A DNA stretch of 64,000 nt from Antennarius striatus (lineage: Eukaryota > Chordata > Actinopteri > Lophiiformes > Antennariidae). The notes under the pieces are model-generated. The model did not search any database and was not told the DNA's origin. It was given only the letters and a program-made list of their open reading frames with translations. The stretch is taken from positions 6,153,501-6,217,500 of the forward strand of contig NC_090783.1 of the NCBI RefSeq assembly GCF_040054535.1, in the 5' to 3' direction. Positions 30,019 through 41,500 of the stretch are shown here, one piece after another (within the stretch, counting starts at the first letter, position 1; every line of letters starts with the position of its first letter). A program made the translations under genes and the position numbers.

Positions 30019-32000
30019 ATGCAGTGCAGCGTTTATTTGCATGTTTTTCTGCTGAGCAGTTTCCTTTGTGGACGTCTCCCTAATGCGTCAGCCTGCAGCA
30101 GACGTGAACCCGAGACTCCAGACTGGAGGATGACATTAAAAACTATCCGTAATGGAATACACAAGATTGACACCTACCTGAATGCAGCGCTGGACTTGTT
30201 TGGTGGCGATGACGGCCTGTGTCATTTTAAATGTAGTGATGGTGAGCTAGCTTCTAGCGTTCTGAAGTCACGTGTCAGTGATATCTGTAGTGGTGACTGC
30301 TTCTTCCTGTGAGTCATGCCTGATGACTTTGTGTTATCATGCTAGAGGGAACTCACAGAAGGATAATCTTCACCTTTGCTTTTCTGTCACAGGTTATAAG
30401 CCTTTGCCACGTCCTGGATACAAGAATCCACCTCCCAATGGATGTGGGTCCCCAATGTTTGGGTTTCAGGTAATGTGACAGGTTTAAGGAAGATGGAGGG
30501 TTCATATACAGTATTTTCCGCACTATAAAGCGCACCTAAAAAAAACTATAATTTTGTTAAACCTACAGTGTGCCTTATATACGAAATAAATTACACAAAT
30601 AAGCAATTCGTTAAATGTGTGTCTAATAGTCCAGTGCGCCTCATAGTGTAGAAAATACTAGGTTAATCCAAACAATGGAACTTTCCTCATGTTTTAGTTT
30701 TATAGTGTGATGAGTTTTTTGTTGTTGTATTTGATTAAAAAAGAAGAGAGCGTTGCCCAGAGTAATAAAGTAAGTACCTGTTATAGGTGTACCTCTTATA
30801 AACATTATTTTAGCTGAGAAATAACTTGGAGGCACAAAAAAAAAAAAGAAGTCTAAAACATAGAGTAGACTATCTACAAGTATGTCTTTCAAAAATGAGT
30901 GCATACAGCATGACAGACGGTTTAAGTTGTCTCAGGGGAACACCTTTGGGTAAAAAACACAACCAGCAATTCAGTAGAGGAGATGGAGGACAGAGGTTGA
31001 TCAGGGTGGCAGCATCCTCCTCTCAGATGCCAATACTGAATACAATACACTGATTAGCAAACTTCTCTTTTCCAGTTTGACATTGGCATTCCATCAATGA
31101 CCAAATGCTGCAACCAACATGACCGCTGCTATGACACCTGTGGCCGAGAGAAGCACGACTGTGATGAACAGTTCCAAGACTGTCTAGAGACCATCTGCAG
31201 GAATGTGCAAAAGACTCTGGGGCTGACGCAGAGTGTTCAAGGTAGAGAAGTTGAACCTGGACTCATTCTGCCAATGAGTTATTCTCAGATGACACCCCAC
31301 CAGACTTAACTCAAAAATTGTTCAGTAAAATTTTCGCAAAACCTTCTAATCACATCAGTCAGGGAACAGTTTAGATGACTTTTGCTGTCTGAAGTGAAAT
31401 GCTCTGGTGGGGTGGATGCCGAGTATTTCATGCTAATTGTTTTTTATTTTAGAAATTGGTATGAAGGACATTTGTCCATGTGTTGTTGGAATATCACAAG
31501 TTGGATTAAAAAAGTCAATAATTAATTGAAGATGTGCTGATGGAAAGGAGTCACACACACACACGTATGACTTAATAGTTTTCTCATACTTTGTGGGTAT
31601 ACAGATAACTCATCACTTTTCTTTAGTGTATGGGCAGCCCAGAAGTGAAAGAGATGTTACAGCTGATCAGTAATGGAAAAATCAAAATCAAAAAAGAAGT
31701 CACGTTTCTTTAGCAAGCATTTAAACTGTTGTAAAACAACATGTCCAGCAGAGGGCAATGTGGAGTTAGTTTTAAAAAGAAAACCTGAGTGCTGCCATTT
31801 ACACTGTATGTTACCTTCCTATCAAGCAATGTTTTTCTTGTTGTAGACTTCTCATGATCTTCTTGCTTCTCTTCATCCTAGCTTGTGAGTCAGCGATGAC
31901 CCTGCTATTTGACGCTGTGATGCACTTGGGATGTAAGCCCTACCTGGACAGCCAGAGAGAGTCCTGTGTGTGTCAGTATGAAGTGAAGAAAGAACTGTAA
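30019..32000 (+). CDS. pla2g12a: Group XIIA secretory phospholipase A2
   Basis: Secreted, calcium-dependent phospholipase A2 of the atypical group XII. Four exons: 30019-30241, 30393-30469, 31076-31241, 31882-32000; 194 residues with consistent phases (human 189). The start ATG at 30019 gives a signal peptide (MQCSVYLHVFLLSSFLCG). The mature part begins near DWRMTLKTIRNGIHKIDTYL and shows CHFKCSDGYKPLPRPGYK, the atypical calcium loop around NGCGSPMFGF, and the catalytic helix KCCNQHDRCYDTCG with the His-Asp pair. The Cys-rich C-terminus includes HLGCKPYLDSQRESCVCQYE. AATAAA is at 32427-32432. Intron 2 contains a short inverted-repeat element. Next gene casp6 follows on the same strand, as in human 4q25. 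Confidence 0.95.
30509..30659. mobile_element. Short inverted-repeat element (MITE-like) in pla2g12a intron 2
   Basis: Left end CAGTATTTTCCGCACTATAA and right end (reverse complement) AGTATTTTCTACACTATGAG form about 27-base imperfect terminal inverted repeats around 100 bases of AT-rich core. No coding capacity. A related, longer copy is at 46081-46605. Confidence 0.75.
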
Positions 32001-32440
32001 CCACGCCACAGGATCAAGGCTCGCAAAAGGACTGATTTTAAAATGCACTACACTGAAGACCACTGAGGGTTCCCAGCAATAATTTTTTTGTAGATTTTCT
32101 CAGAGGTATATTTTTAGTATTTAGTATCTAGTATTTAGAGAATTAATCTTTCACATCTTGTTAATTGTTTCTATTTTGATAGATTGATGTTTTTTAATGT
32201 TTGTCTAGTGATAACGTGGGAACAGGGTGTTTATCGATAACCCCAAGAGAACATTTTCATTTGGGTAATGCCAATGAAATGCTAACTTGGCTGAAAAGAG
32301 AGTTCTTATGTTGTGCAGCTCACCTGTCAAACATAAATTTTGTCCATACAGAAGCACACAGTTTAGCATGTCTGAAGAAAAAAATGTTTATATCGTTTTG
32401 TGAATGAGTAAATATTTTCTTGTTTGAATAAAGATTGGAG
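32001..32440 (+). terminator. pla2g12a: pla2g12a 3' UTR and polyadenylation signal
   Basis: Sequence after the stop up to AATAAA at 32427-32432. No other gene signal seen. Confidence 0.55.
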
Positions 32441-33252
32441 TTTCACTCAGAAAGAGCCAGTTCTTCAAACTCGGGTCAAATTAATTCTCCTGTTTTTAGT
32501 TACATTCCACCATTCTGTCCATTTTTATTTTCAAGCGCTTGACTCATTTGTCTTTGGTGAGGATTTCCAGGCAATTAGTCAAATACTAATATACACATCT
32601 CCCATATACTGGAGTGGTGATTTTTATTTATATGTCTCCATTTGGGGAATCAAGCTTTTCTCAGATATGCTGTTAGTTTAAATAACCCGTACTTAGCTGT
32701 ATTTCTATAGTTACCCTCAAAAGAGCTGTTTTTCTTGTAATTAGCCCCAGATCTGATTAATTATTTCTACAAAAAAGTTTGCAGAAGCTATTTGGAGCTC
32801 ATGGACCATACAATTAAAACTAAGTACAGGTACTGTACTGTATGTCTTGTAAGCAGCCTCAGGTTCTGGGTGAGGGGCTGGCATCTCTGAATGGGGTCCA
32901 TTGACCTCGTCCCAAAGTCTTTCTATCGTGTATTTTAAGTTGGTATTATGGGTGAAAGGGAATTAAAATAATGACTGGATTTGTAGTTCGTCTTTTCTTT
33001 GGATATGCGCGTCCAAACTCATTCATTTCCGATTGTGATTTATTCAAAACCACCTTAAATATTTCATCGGTCTCTGTTACAATATGGCTAACACGGAAGT
33101 TGAGGCTAGCCTGACCTTTAACTGACACGTGTGAGAACTAATGGACGGCTTTCGGTTCTCACAGTCAGCCAATGAACGTAGGAGGGAGGGGCTAAAGCCA
33201 CAATTGTAGAATTGACGAAACGCAAGTTGTGTGTCGGACTGGGAGCGTCAAC
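32441..33252. other. Intergenic region and casp6 promoter
   Basis: No exon seen. Close to casp6 there is CACGTG (33126-33131), a CCAAT box in CAGCCAATGAACG (33164-33176) and a GGGAGGGG stretch, which fit a TATA-less promoter for casp6. Confidence 0.4.
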
Positions 33253-35867
33253 ATGTCTTCTGTAGGAGAGGACAGATGTGGAGGTAAGAAGTCATTTGTT
33301 TTTGCATTAAAGATAAGACATTTATCATAGTGATTAGGCACAAATTTCACCATATCGTGTAATAATTTAGTAAAAAATTAATGCAAATACTTTAAACGTG
33401 TGTAACTTGGGAAACACCGCTAAAGCTGCTCACAGTGGTTCACGATTCTTTCACTAGTGCGCTACAAGTCACTTTCCTTCATCGTCGGTCGGATCAGGAA
33501 AACCAGCTGAGTTTTCATTGTCATTAAACTGTTGTCAGTGTTGGGACTAGAACTGACTTTGTCTCACCTTCCCAGGAAGTGCTGTTGCCCAAGACAGCAG
33601 AAAAGCAACAAAATGGGCGGGTGAGTATTTCCATTCAATTATACTTTTTTCTTTGTTTTGTCATTACATCTTATGTGTGAATGATTGCTCTTATCAAAGG
33701 TTATATGAAACACAGTGGAAAGTCTTAAAGAAATGCATAAGTGCTACCTGTAGATAGTTCGAAAGATATAGGTTTCCTGTAATCCCTATCATTTCGAAAC
33801 TGGATCAGAATGATCGTAAACGATTTATGACCCTAAAACAACCACCCCCCCACACACACACACAGTAAAATTATATTGGTAATCTCCAAATGAAATGCAA
33901 ATAGAAAATACCCCTCAGGCCATCATGATAAAGATGAAATATAATTCAAGATCAATCCTGCATTTTTTTTGACATTGTTCTTTGCTCAGGTGCTACAGAA
34001 TAAATTAACAACCAAGTGTGCGAACACACACAAAAAGGCCATTCTAGCAAAATAAGTGTGTATATGTACTTGACAGGCTGTCAGCGGTCCCTGATCTAGT
34101 GTGTTTAGCACATAAACCGGTAGATCTGTAGGGTGGAGTTTGGAGGTCTCACTTTTGGCCTCTGTTCTTTTAGCAGCCTTTGCCATCTTGCTCCACCTGT
34201 CACACAGCTATTGAAGTCCATGTGGACTCTAAGCTGAGGGAACAATAGCTGCTTGACCCCCCCTCCAACCAGCAGCAGGGAGTCAATTCATGCACCTGTA
34301 GTTGTAGTGATAAACAAAGCAGCAAATGCCTGAAAAGCTCAGTCCTCCTGCATTTTTTTAGGATTCTGATTCTGAAAAATAAAGGATTCAGATGTTTTTG
34401 GCAACTTGAATCAAATGGTTTGACTTTCAGTGTGTTGTTGCTCAGCGATCGTATTCTACATCATTACAGGGTGTATTTCTGTTTGTTTTCTACAGCATGC
34501 TCAGAGAATATAACAGAGACCGATTCCTTCTTCGGCAGGTAACCAGTTTCTTGTTTGTTTTGGAGTGGAGAGTTTAATTTCCAGTACTCCGTCTAAAATG
34601 GTCTTTGTTTAACAGTACTCTAGCTTTGGATCCTGCAGAGGAGTACAAGATGGACAACAATCGACGAGGCCTTGCCATCATCTTTAACCAGGAGCGATTC
34701 TTCTGGCGTCTGGGATTAAACGATAGACACGGAACCAACGCCGACTGCTACAACTTGGAGAGGAGGTAACTCTTCTCAGCCTTGTGTCTGACAGGGAATG
34801 TTGACGTTTCTTGTCTTGAACTTGAAGGTTCTCATGTGGTGACACATTACCAAAATTATATTTGTGTATTAATTTTCTCCTCTCTTTCAGTTTGAAAGAC
34901 TTAAATTTTGAAGTGAAGACGTATCAAAACTACAAACAGATAGAAGTGTTGAATAAAATCTGTGAAGGTAAACACATGCAGGATCACTTGTGATACTATG
35001 ATGATGTCAGGAAGCAGCGCTGCTGCCGTCTTTTCAAGATAGTTTAACAAGTCGCCAATGCCACCATCCCCGCCCCAGCTGCAGAGGCCGACCATTCAGA
35101 CGTAGACTGCTTCCTGCTCGTCTTCCTGAGCCATGGCGAGTACGATCACATCTACACATACGATGGGAAGATCAAGATTCAAGATATGACGGCCCTGTTC
35201 AAAGGAGATAAATGCAGGAGCCTGGTAGGAAAGCCAAAGATCTTCGTGTTGCAGGTGATGAAAGATCCGATCGGTGGTATTTCCGTAAACTGAAACCGGA
35301 ACCTGGTCAGATCCGTGAGAACGTGTTTGCTTCAATCCCTAGGCGTGCCGGGGAGACAGACACGACGATCCAGTGACTCCCTGCGACGCCGTGGACAGCG
35401 AGATAAAGACGAACGAGGTGGTGGTTGACGCCAGCGCCATACACACCCTCCCCGCCGGGGCGGATTTCATCATGTGCTACTCGGTAGCTGAAGGTGAGAT
35501 TGGAAGGTCTTGTGGTGTGATGGGTAATTTTTTAGTTACTCAATACTTAAAGGATGAGACAGTAATCCCATTTAGCAGGGAATTCCCATTTGACCTTGTT
35601 TTTGTCCCCCCCCCCACCTGTGTTGTTTAAGGCTACTACTCCCACCGGGAGACCTTAAACGGCTCGTGGTACGTTCAGGATCTGTGCGAGCTGCTTCAGC
35701 AGTACGGGACCTCCCTCGAATTCACCGAGCTGCTCACGCTGGTCAACAGGAAGGTGTCGATGAGGAGCGTCGGGCGCAGCACCGACCCCAAGTCTATCGG
35801 GAAGAAGCAAGTACCCTGCTTTGCTTCAATGCTCACCAAGAAGCTCTATTTCCGAGCTAAAAAGTAA
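33253..35867 (+). CDS. casp6: Caspase-6
   Basis: Executioner-type cysteine protease that cleaves lamins and other substrates in apoptosis. Eight exons: 33253-33283, 33576-33620, 34496-34538, 34616-34765, 34891-34967, 35079-35254, 35343-35493, 35632-35867; 302 residues, all phases consistent (human 293). Prodomain keeps the TETD processing site ([10 protein letters not shown]). Large subunit: [18 protein letters not shown], catalytic His in FLSHGEYDH, catalytic Cys in FVLQACRGDRH, split by the intron between Gln and Ala. The intersubunit linker has DAVD and VVVD where human has DVVD and TEVD. Small subunit: [51 protein letters not shown] and a C-terminal [16 protein letters not shown]. All catalytic residues are present, so the enzyme should be active. 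It is convergent with mcub. Confidence 0.96.
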
Positions 35868-36390
35868 ATTCCAGACTTCATGCTGGAAATGATTGTGTTT
35901 TGATGGTGCCTGATAAATAGGGAGGGGTTTTAAAGATTTATTTCTGTTTGATCAATTTAGTCCTATACTGTATGTTTCTCATGCACACTAGTCTTCACAT
36001 ATGCGGTGAGGTATGGGCTCATTTGGCAGCCTATCCTGAACCTAGTGGTAATAAAATAGCAGAAGCCACATGTATAGGCATGCACAAAAGGAACGGAGTA
36101 ACCCTGGCCTCTGGCGATCCCTCAGCTCTAGAAACACAATGCCAGCTGAAACATTGCTTTTTATTTCTGATGTTTGTCCTGTAGGGGGGAAATGCAATTC
36201 TTCAAGTATCCAATTATATTACATTTACAAGTATCCAAGGTAACAATCAAATAGAAAGTGGAAGAGAAACTGATGACCGGCTGCTCAGATGTTTGTTAGA
36301 GTTCCAGATTTTCCTGTTTATCTGAGACTGGATTCTCACATCGCTCTGGTTTCTTGTGTGCATACATGCGAACATACAGTGGATGTCATA
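35868..36390. other. casp6 3' UTR and flank
   Basis: Non-coding. An AATAAA at about 36049 could end the casp6 transcript. No exon or repeat recognised. Confidence 0.4.
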
Positions 36391-37240
36391 CAGCCCCATT
36401 TCCAAAAGTTTTGGGACACTTTTCAGTGCTTTGTAGCAATCGATATCCTTTCCTCCGGCGCTCCGGACATTTATCTGTTTTCTTTCTGTTCTTGACCGAT
36501 CACAAGATGCTTCGCTCAGAGCGACACCGTGTTCACTAGAGGGTGCCCAATGACATACGCAAAACTTTGTTGCAACATAAGGTGTTGCAACTTTTCCGTC
36601 TTCCTCTGATTCGTCATCGTCTGTTCCGTGATTGGATCAGTCGTCATGACGCCGAATTCCATGATTTTAAGAAGCCTGACTTTCACTGACAGGCTCCTCC
36701 AGGTAAGTCCCCCACAGACAAACATAATGTATGTCTGTTGACGTCACTGACAGTCAGTGAGTTAATATGCAAATAAAATCAATATGTGATGATTTGCAAT
36801 GATTTGATATCAAATGTTGAAACTGGAAAAAAAGGGAATTGTTTTTAAAAATGATAACCTCATTAAGAATTTGAGTTCAACAACATGTTGCACAAATTCA
36901 TGTAACAGTTTTGAACTGAGACCAACTATTGCAGTTGTAGAAGTGGAATGTTTTCCCATTCTTGCCTAATGCAGAATTTCAGCTGCTCAGAAGTTTTAAT
37001 GTCCATCATCAAAGTTTCCTTTTTAGCTCCCAGACTGTTAACATCATGCTGTTGTAATGAGTTCAGGTTTGGCTAAAATAAACAAGGCTAGCCCTGAAAT
37101 AATTTTCAAAACACAAACTTTGTATTTTCAACATTTGATGTTATTTTTGCATAATTTGCAATTCAAATTAGGTTTCAATGTTTTTGCAAATCTATCAGAT
37201 TCTGTTTGTATTTTACACAGAATCCCAACTTTTGAGTTTT
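36391..37240 (-). mobile_element. Decayed Tc1/mariner-like element, non-autonomous
   Basis: Left end CAGCCCCATTTCCAAAAGTT follows a TA, and the right end has TTTTACACAGAATCCCAACT, matching the imperfect ends of a common fish Tc1-like family. Inside, AATGTTTTCCCATTCTTGCC and CAGAATTTCAGCTGCTCAG look like the transposase 3' part read on the minus strand, but frames are broken and most of the gene is missing. Confidence 0.7.
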
Positions 37241-38504
37241 TAATCCATCTATAATATTGTAACCCATCTATGGTAAAGTTCATCCAGGCACTGACTGATA
37301 CGGGAAAAACACTAAAGCTGTCGTTATTTTAATTTTTCTTGCAAACACTTGTTTCTGCTACATGTCACTCTCCTACCATGGGAGTGAATATTTCACTGTT
37401 CACTTGTTAAATATCCTGCCTCTAGTATCTTCAACTTGTCACAGTTGAAGATAATTCTGGAATCTTTTTTTGCAGGGTTTCTCTTACCTAGTCCAATCCC
37501 TGTAGAACCAACTCAGTTTGCACTTTCTAAAAAATTGATTTTAAACGGCAAGATTATGATGGACCACTTGGTTAGCTGATTTTTTTTTTCTTCGCCTGTT
37601 GTCACAGTTTTTGCTTGCTTGTTTATCGAAATACTGCAGTGGTTGACCACTTTGAATTTTTCTTAAATCATGTCAAGAAGACCGAACACTGTCTTACAGG
37701 AAGCTGGAAAATGTCACCAGTCTTGTTTTTCTGAACATTAAAGCTAATGCAGGACTGTATTCAAGCCAACCCGCTGTATCGTGTGAGGCAGAGGAGAAAG
37801 CATCGTGACAATTTTATCACATTTTGATGATCATGCCTCTAAGAACCCAGAGGAATACCTCTCAGATATTGCTCCGTGGTCACATGTGCATTCCGTTTGT
37901 CTTCACGCTCACTCCAGCAAAAAGGGAATTCATGTTTGTGCTGTTCTTTTGTCTTAGGATGTAGGGTACTAAACTTGATCATGCATATTTGCACCCAGAA
38001 TAGCGACAAACATCGATGTATAAGGTTCCTCGGGGATTAGGTGTGTCATGTTTTTAAAGAACTGTACTTGAAACACGTCGAGCTGTGTCACTTGATCTAC
38101 GACTCAGGAAAAACTAAGCTACCAGCGATAATCTGTGTTCTTATGGTCACACTGTTGATTCGCTGTATTAAATTTGTCTTACGCAACTTCACTTTTTGTT
38201 ATGTTGGGGGGTTTTTTGTGGTTAAATGTATTTATGTGCCTTTATTTCACCTTCACACTAAAGATATTTGCAAATGTCCATCTTCTATACATCCAAAGAG
38301 TCCCCATGACAACACGTTCCGAGTTTTTCATTGAGAGAAGTCACACAAGGACCGAGGAAATCATTTGTATTTCAATAGCTCCTGGTTTCTGTATGTTTCT
38401 ACAAGATATTGGAATCATTATCAAGGCTGTAAACAAAACACAGAATGCTATGGATTCTTTGTACAAAGGCACCATTATCAAAATAAATTTGTTTTTGCTT
38501 AAGT

Positions 38505-38544
<40 letters not shown>

Positions 38545-38551
38545 CAACTAT
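37241..38551. other. Intergenic region and mcub 3' UTR
   Basis: Between the converging casp6 and mcub genes. A minus-strand AATAAA (TTTATT on the plus strand at about 38241) is a candidate mcub polyadenylation signal. A TG then GA simple repeat lies at 38503-38544, right after the mcub stop. No exon seen. Confidence 0.4.
38503..38544. repeat. (TG)n/(GA)n compound microsatellite in mcub 3' UTR
   Basis: About 27 bases of TG followed by 16 bases of GA, starting 8 bases beyond the mcub stop codon on the gene's 3' side. Confidence 0.95.
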
Positions 38552-41500
38552 TCATGGTTTTGGCTGGATCTGTTCAAGCGGCAGTTGAAGTCGCGTTGGG
38601 TTTCTCAGTCGTCTCAAGTCGTCCTGCACCTGAAACACAAACCAGACGGAAATATGGATCATCGATTCAGGAGGTATTTTTGAAGAAAAGAAATTATTTA
38701 TCCAGTCCTAAAGTCTGTGGTCAAATATCTGTTTAAGATATTTATTGCTTTTCTTAAATGTTACCCCTTTAAAATACGATGGCATACATCCATGTATGCA
38801 TTAGCATGTTAATATAGTCGTGTGCAAAAGAGCATTTTTGCATTAACATTGTCCTCAACAAGACACTACACATAGCAGGATTGCAGCTTAGCATGGCTTT
38901 ATACTTGCAGTCGTATTGTTAATACACAAAGAAGATAACAGGAGGAAAAACAAATCCAGAAAAAAAAAATCAACCAACCTGAGTGAGTTCATCCCTCAGC
39001 TGGTTGTATTTTGCCAGGTTAAATTTCTTCTTCCTGGCGCCCTTGTGGAAGTAATGGAGGAACTGTCTGTCTTGAGCGTCTGGGTAAACATAATCCTGTG
39101 GGAAAGATTTAGCATCAACTTTAGCATCAGGCATACTACCAGCACGTCTCAAGATCACTAACACCTCGTTTAATCTGGATTACAAAAAAAACTATGTCCT
39201 ATCCCGACGCAGCCACTTGCCTGTTTGGTCAGGACGTAATAGGCGAACACTCCGATGCTGGTGCCGTAGGTGATGAAGTAAGTGACCGGCTCCATGACGT
39301 CCCATGAATATACCCACCAGGTGAGCCAGGCCAGAGCCCCGCCCTGTAAGGATAACAAGGCCATGCCAGCCCAGAGGACCCTGGAGGTGTGGAAGTCCGC
39401 CGTCTGGGACAGCTGTGCCTTCATCTGTCACACCGGGGGGGACGGACAAAAAAAACCCACACAATGTGAGAGAGAGAAGGGTTTGAATCCCGTGCAGACG
39501 AAATGACATCCCTACCGTCTCCAGGGGAGACAGCTCCTGTTTGAGGAGGTCCAGTTTCTCCAGCAGCTGCCTCTCTTTCAGCTGGTGGTGATCAGGAAGG
39601 TGGAGCGCCGTGTGCAGCAGGTGAACGACATACTTCATGTCCTCCAGCCCCATGGCGTGCTCGCTGGATTTAGAGCCTGCAACACAATGAGGTGGGTCAC
39701 GCCTGGAGAGGAAGTAACCTTTGTATGCATACGATGGAATTACAAAATAGGACAAAAACAAGGAGCCTTTCTGACTGGAGAGAACCGGGTTTGTACCTTT
39801 TTCAGGAGCACTGACGTTATAAAGTGCGTTGTTGATGACGAGCTGGAAGTCCTTGTCCAGCAGCGCGTCGATCAGAGTGGTGTTAGCGACACGCTCCCCG
39901 TCTGGCAGGAGAAGACACGTCCGAATCAGTCAACACAAGCATGGGTAGAATGAGAGGGACTCAGTAACACACACACATAAACACGTGCTTGACAAGGACT
40001 GAGAGTTTCACAATTCCAACATGATTCCTGAAATGATAGAAATCTCTGATTTCAGGATACTATTTTCTTTCGATGCAGCTGTGTGTGTTACATTCAGGCG
40101 GCGCCGATTCATAGAACACTTGTCAAAGAAAAAAAAAACAACCAAAACTTGTTTCTCTAGTTTGGAGAATGTTCCAGTCCCACCCCCCTCCTCAGGCAGC
40201 TCCAGCTCCAATGTCACCGCCTTGGATACAAGGTAACATACCGGAACCTCTAGAAGACATTATTATTTTTCTAAATGCAATGGCGCACACAAAGACCTTT
40301 AAATACACTCTGAGAGGTGAAATGGGCGTTCCCTTGAAGGCTATAACTGGCGTTGAAGTTTGAAAAGTAAAAGTCCCTCACTTTTGAGAGCAAAGACAAA
40401 TATATTAGTAAATATAGGCTATCATAATTATTAGGTTTAACTGTTCTGTTCTACTCAAATACATTACAACACTTAGGGGCAAGTGTGTCCAAAGTCTGGT
40501 CCGTGGGAATCATGGTCCACATGATTTTATATTTCTTGTGCCTTATGTCTAAAAATGTTGGCCCACCAGACAGAATGATAAATTGTGAGCATGCAGTTCC
40601 ATTACTCAACTCATGGAGGCAGCGTTGTGCAACACGTCCGTCAACTGGTATAAACCTTCCCAGAAGAAGACCGAATGGGCCAATCACAGCGCTCACTGAC
40701 GCTGGTACTCTGGCTTGGGCGGGGTCGTCACAACAGAGAGTTCTGCAGGCGTTTTCAGCCCTCACTCAGCCGTCTGAATGAACTTTGTTCTGACCCCTCA
40801 ACTGAAAAGTTGACAATGAAGCTGCAGCTTCCAGAAAAAGTGGAAATTACTATATTTTAACACTGAAAGCTGCTTGATTTGCCATTGGAGTGTTTCCTTC
40901 TTAATACTAATGCTGTTAATACGAATACATGCTAAAACATAATAAATTGTCTGAGAGCGACCATGTTGAAATTATACATTAGGCTTTGAATCAAACTGGT
41001 CTGTGCCACTTCTCAGCTTTCTCTCCTCCTACCCCTCACCAGATTGCAAGAAAAAATTATAAAAAGAATGAAAGAAGAAAGTTAAACCAGCAGTTAGCGT
41101 CAGGGCACCTAAAGTAAAGTGTCTGGTGCATTGATAGCGATCACGCCTCTTTCTCACCCTTGGAGAAAACAGAGGCTATGGCTCCGGGGTCCTCTCTCTG
41201 CAGATCCGTGATCAGGTCTCCAACAGTCATCAACATGGGCCGAAGGTAGAACAGACACTTCTCGTTCCTGGACGGCAACGGGACCTCCAGAACCAAACGG
41301 CCATATTTGTACTTGAGGGACACGTCTGTAACACAATGACAGGAAACTCTGGTGAACTGAAGTTCTCCTACCGCACCTCTGGTGCAGAAGTGATGAATAC
41401 AAGATTGTATAATTAATAAGAAGCGATTGTAAAGCCATAGCGCAGCAATGCGACACAGGTTACACAGTTTGGATGTAGTGAAGGCATCTTACCACTAGAT

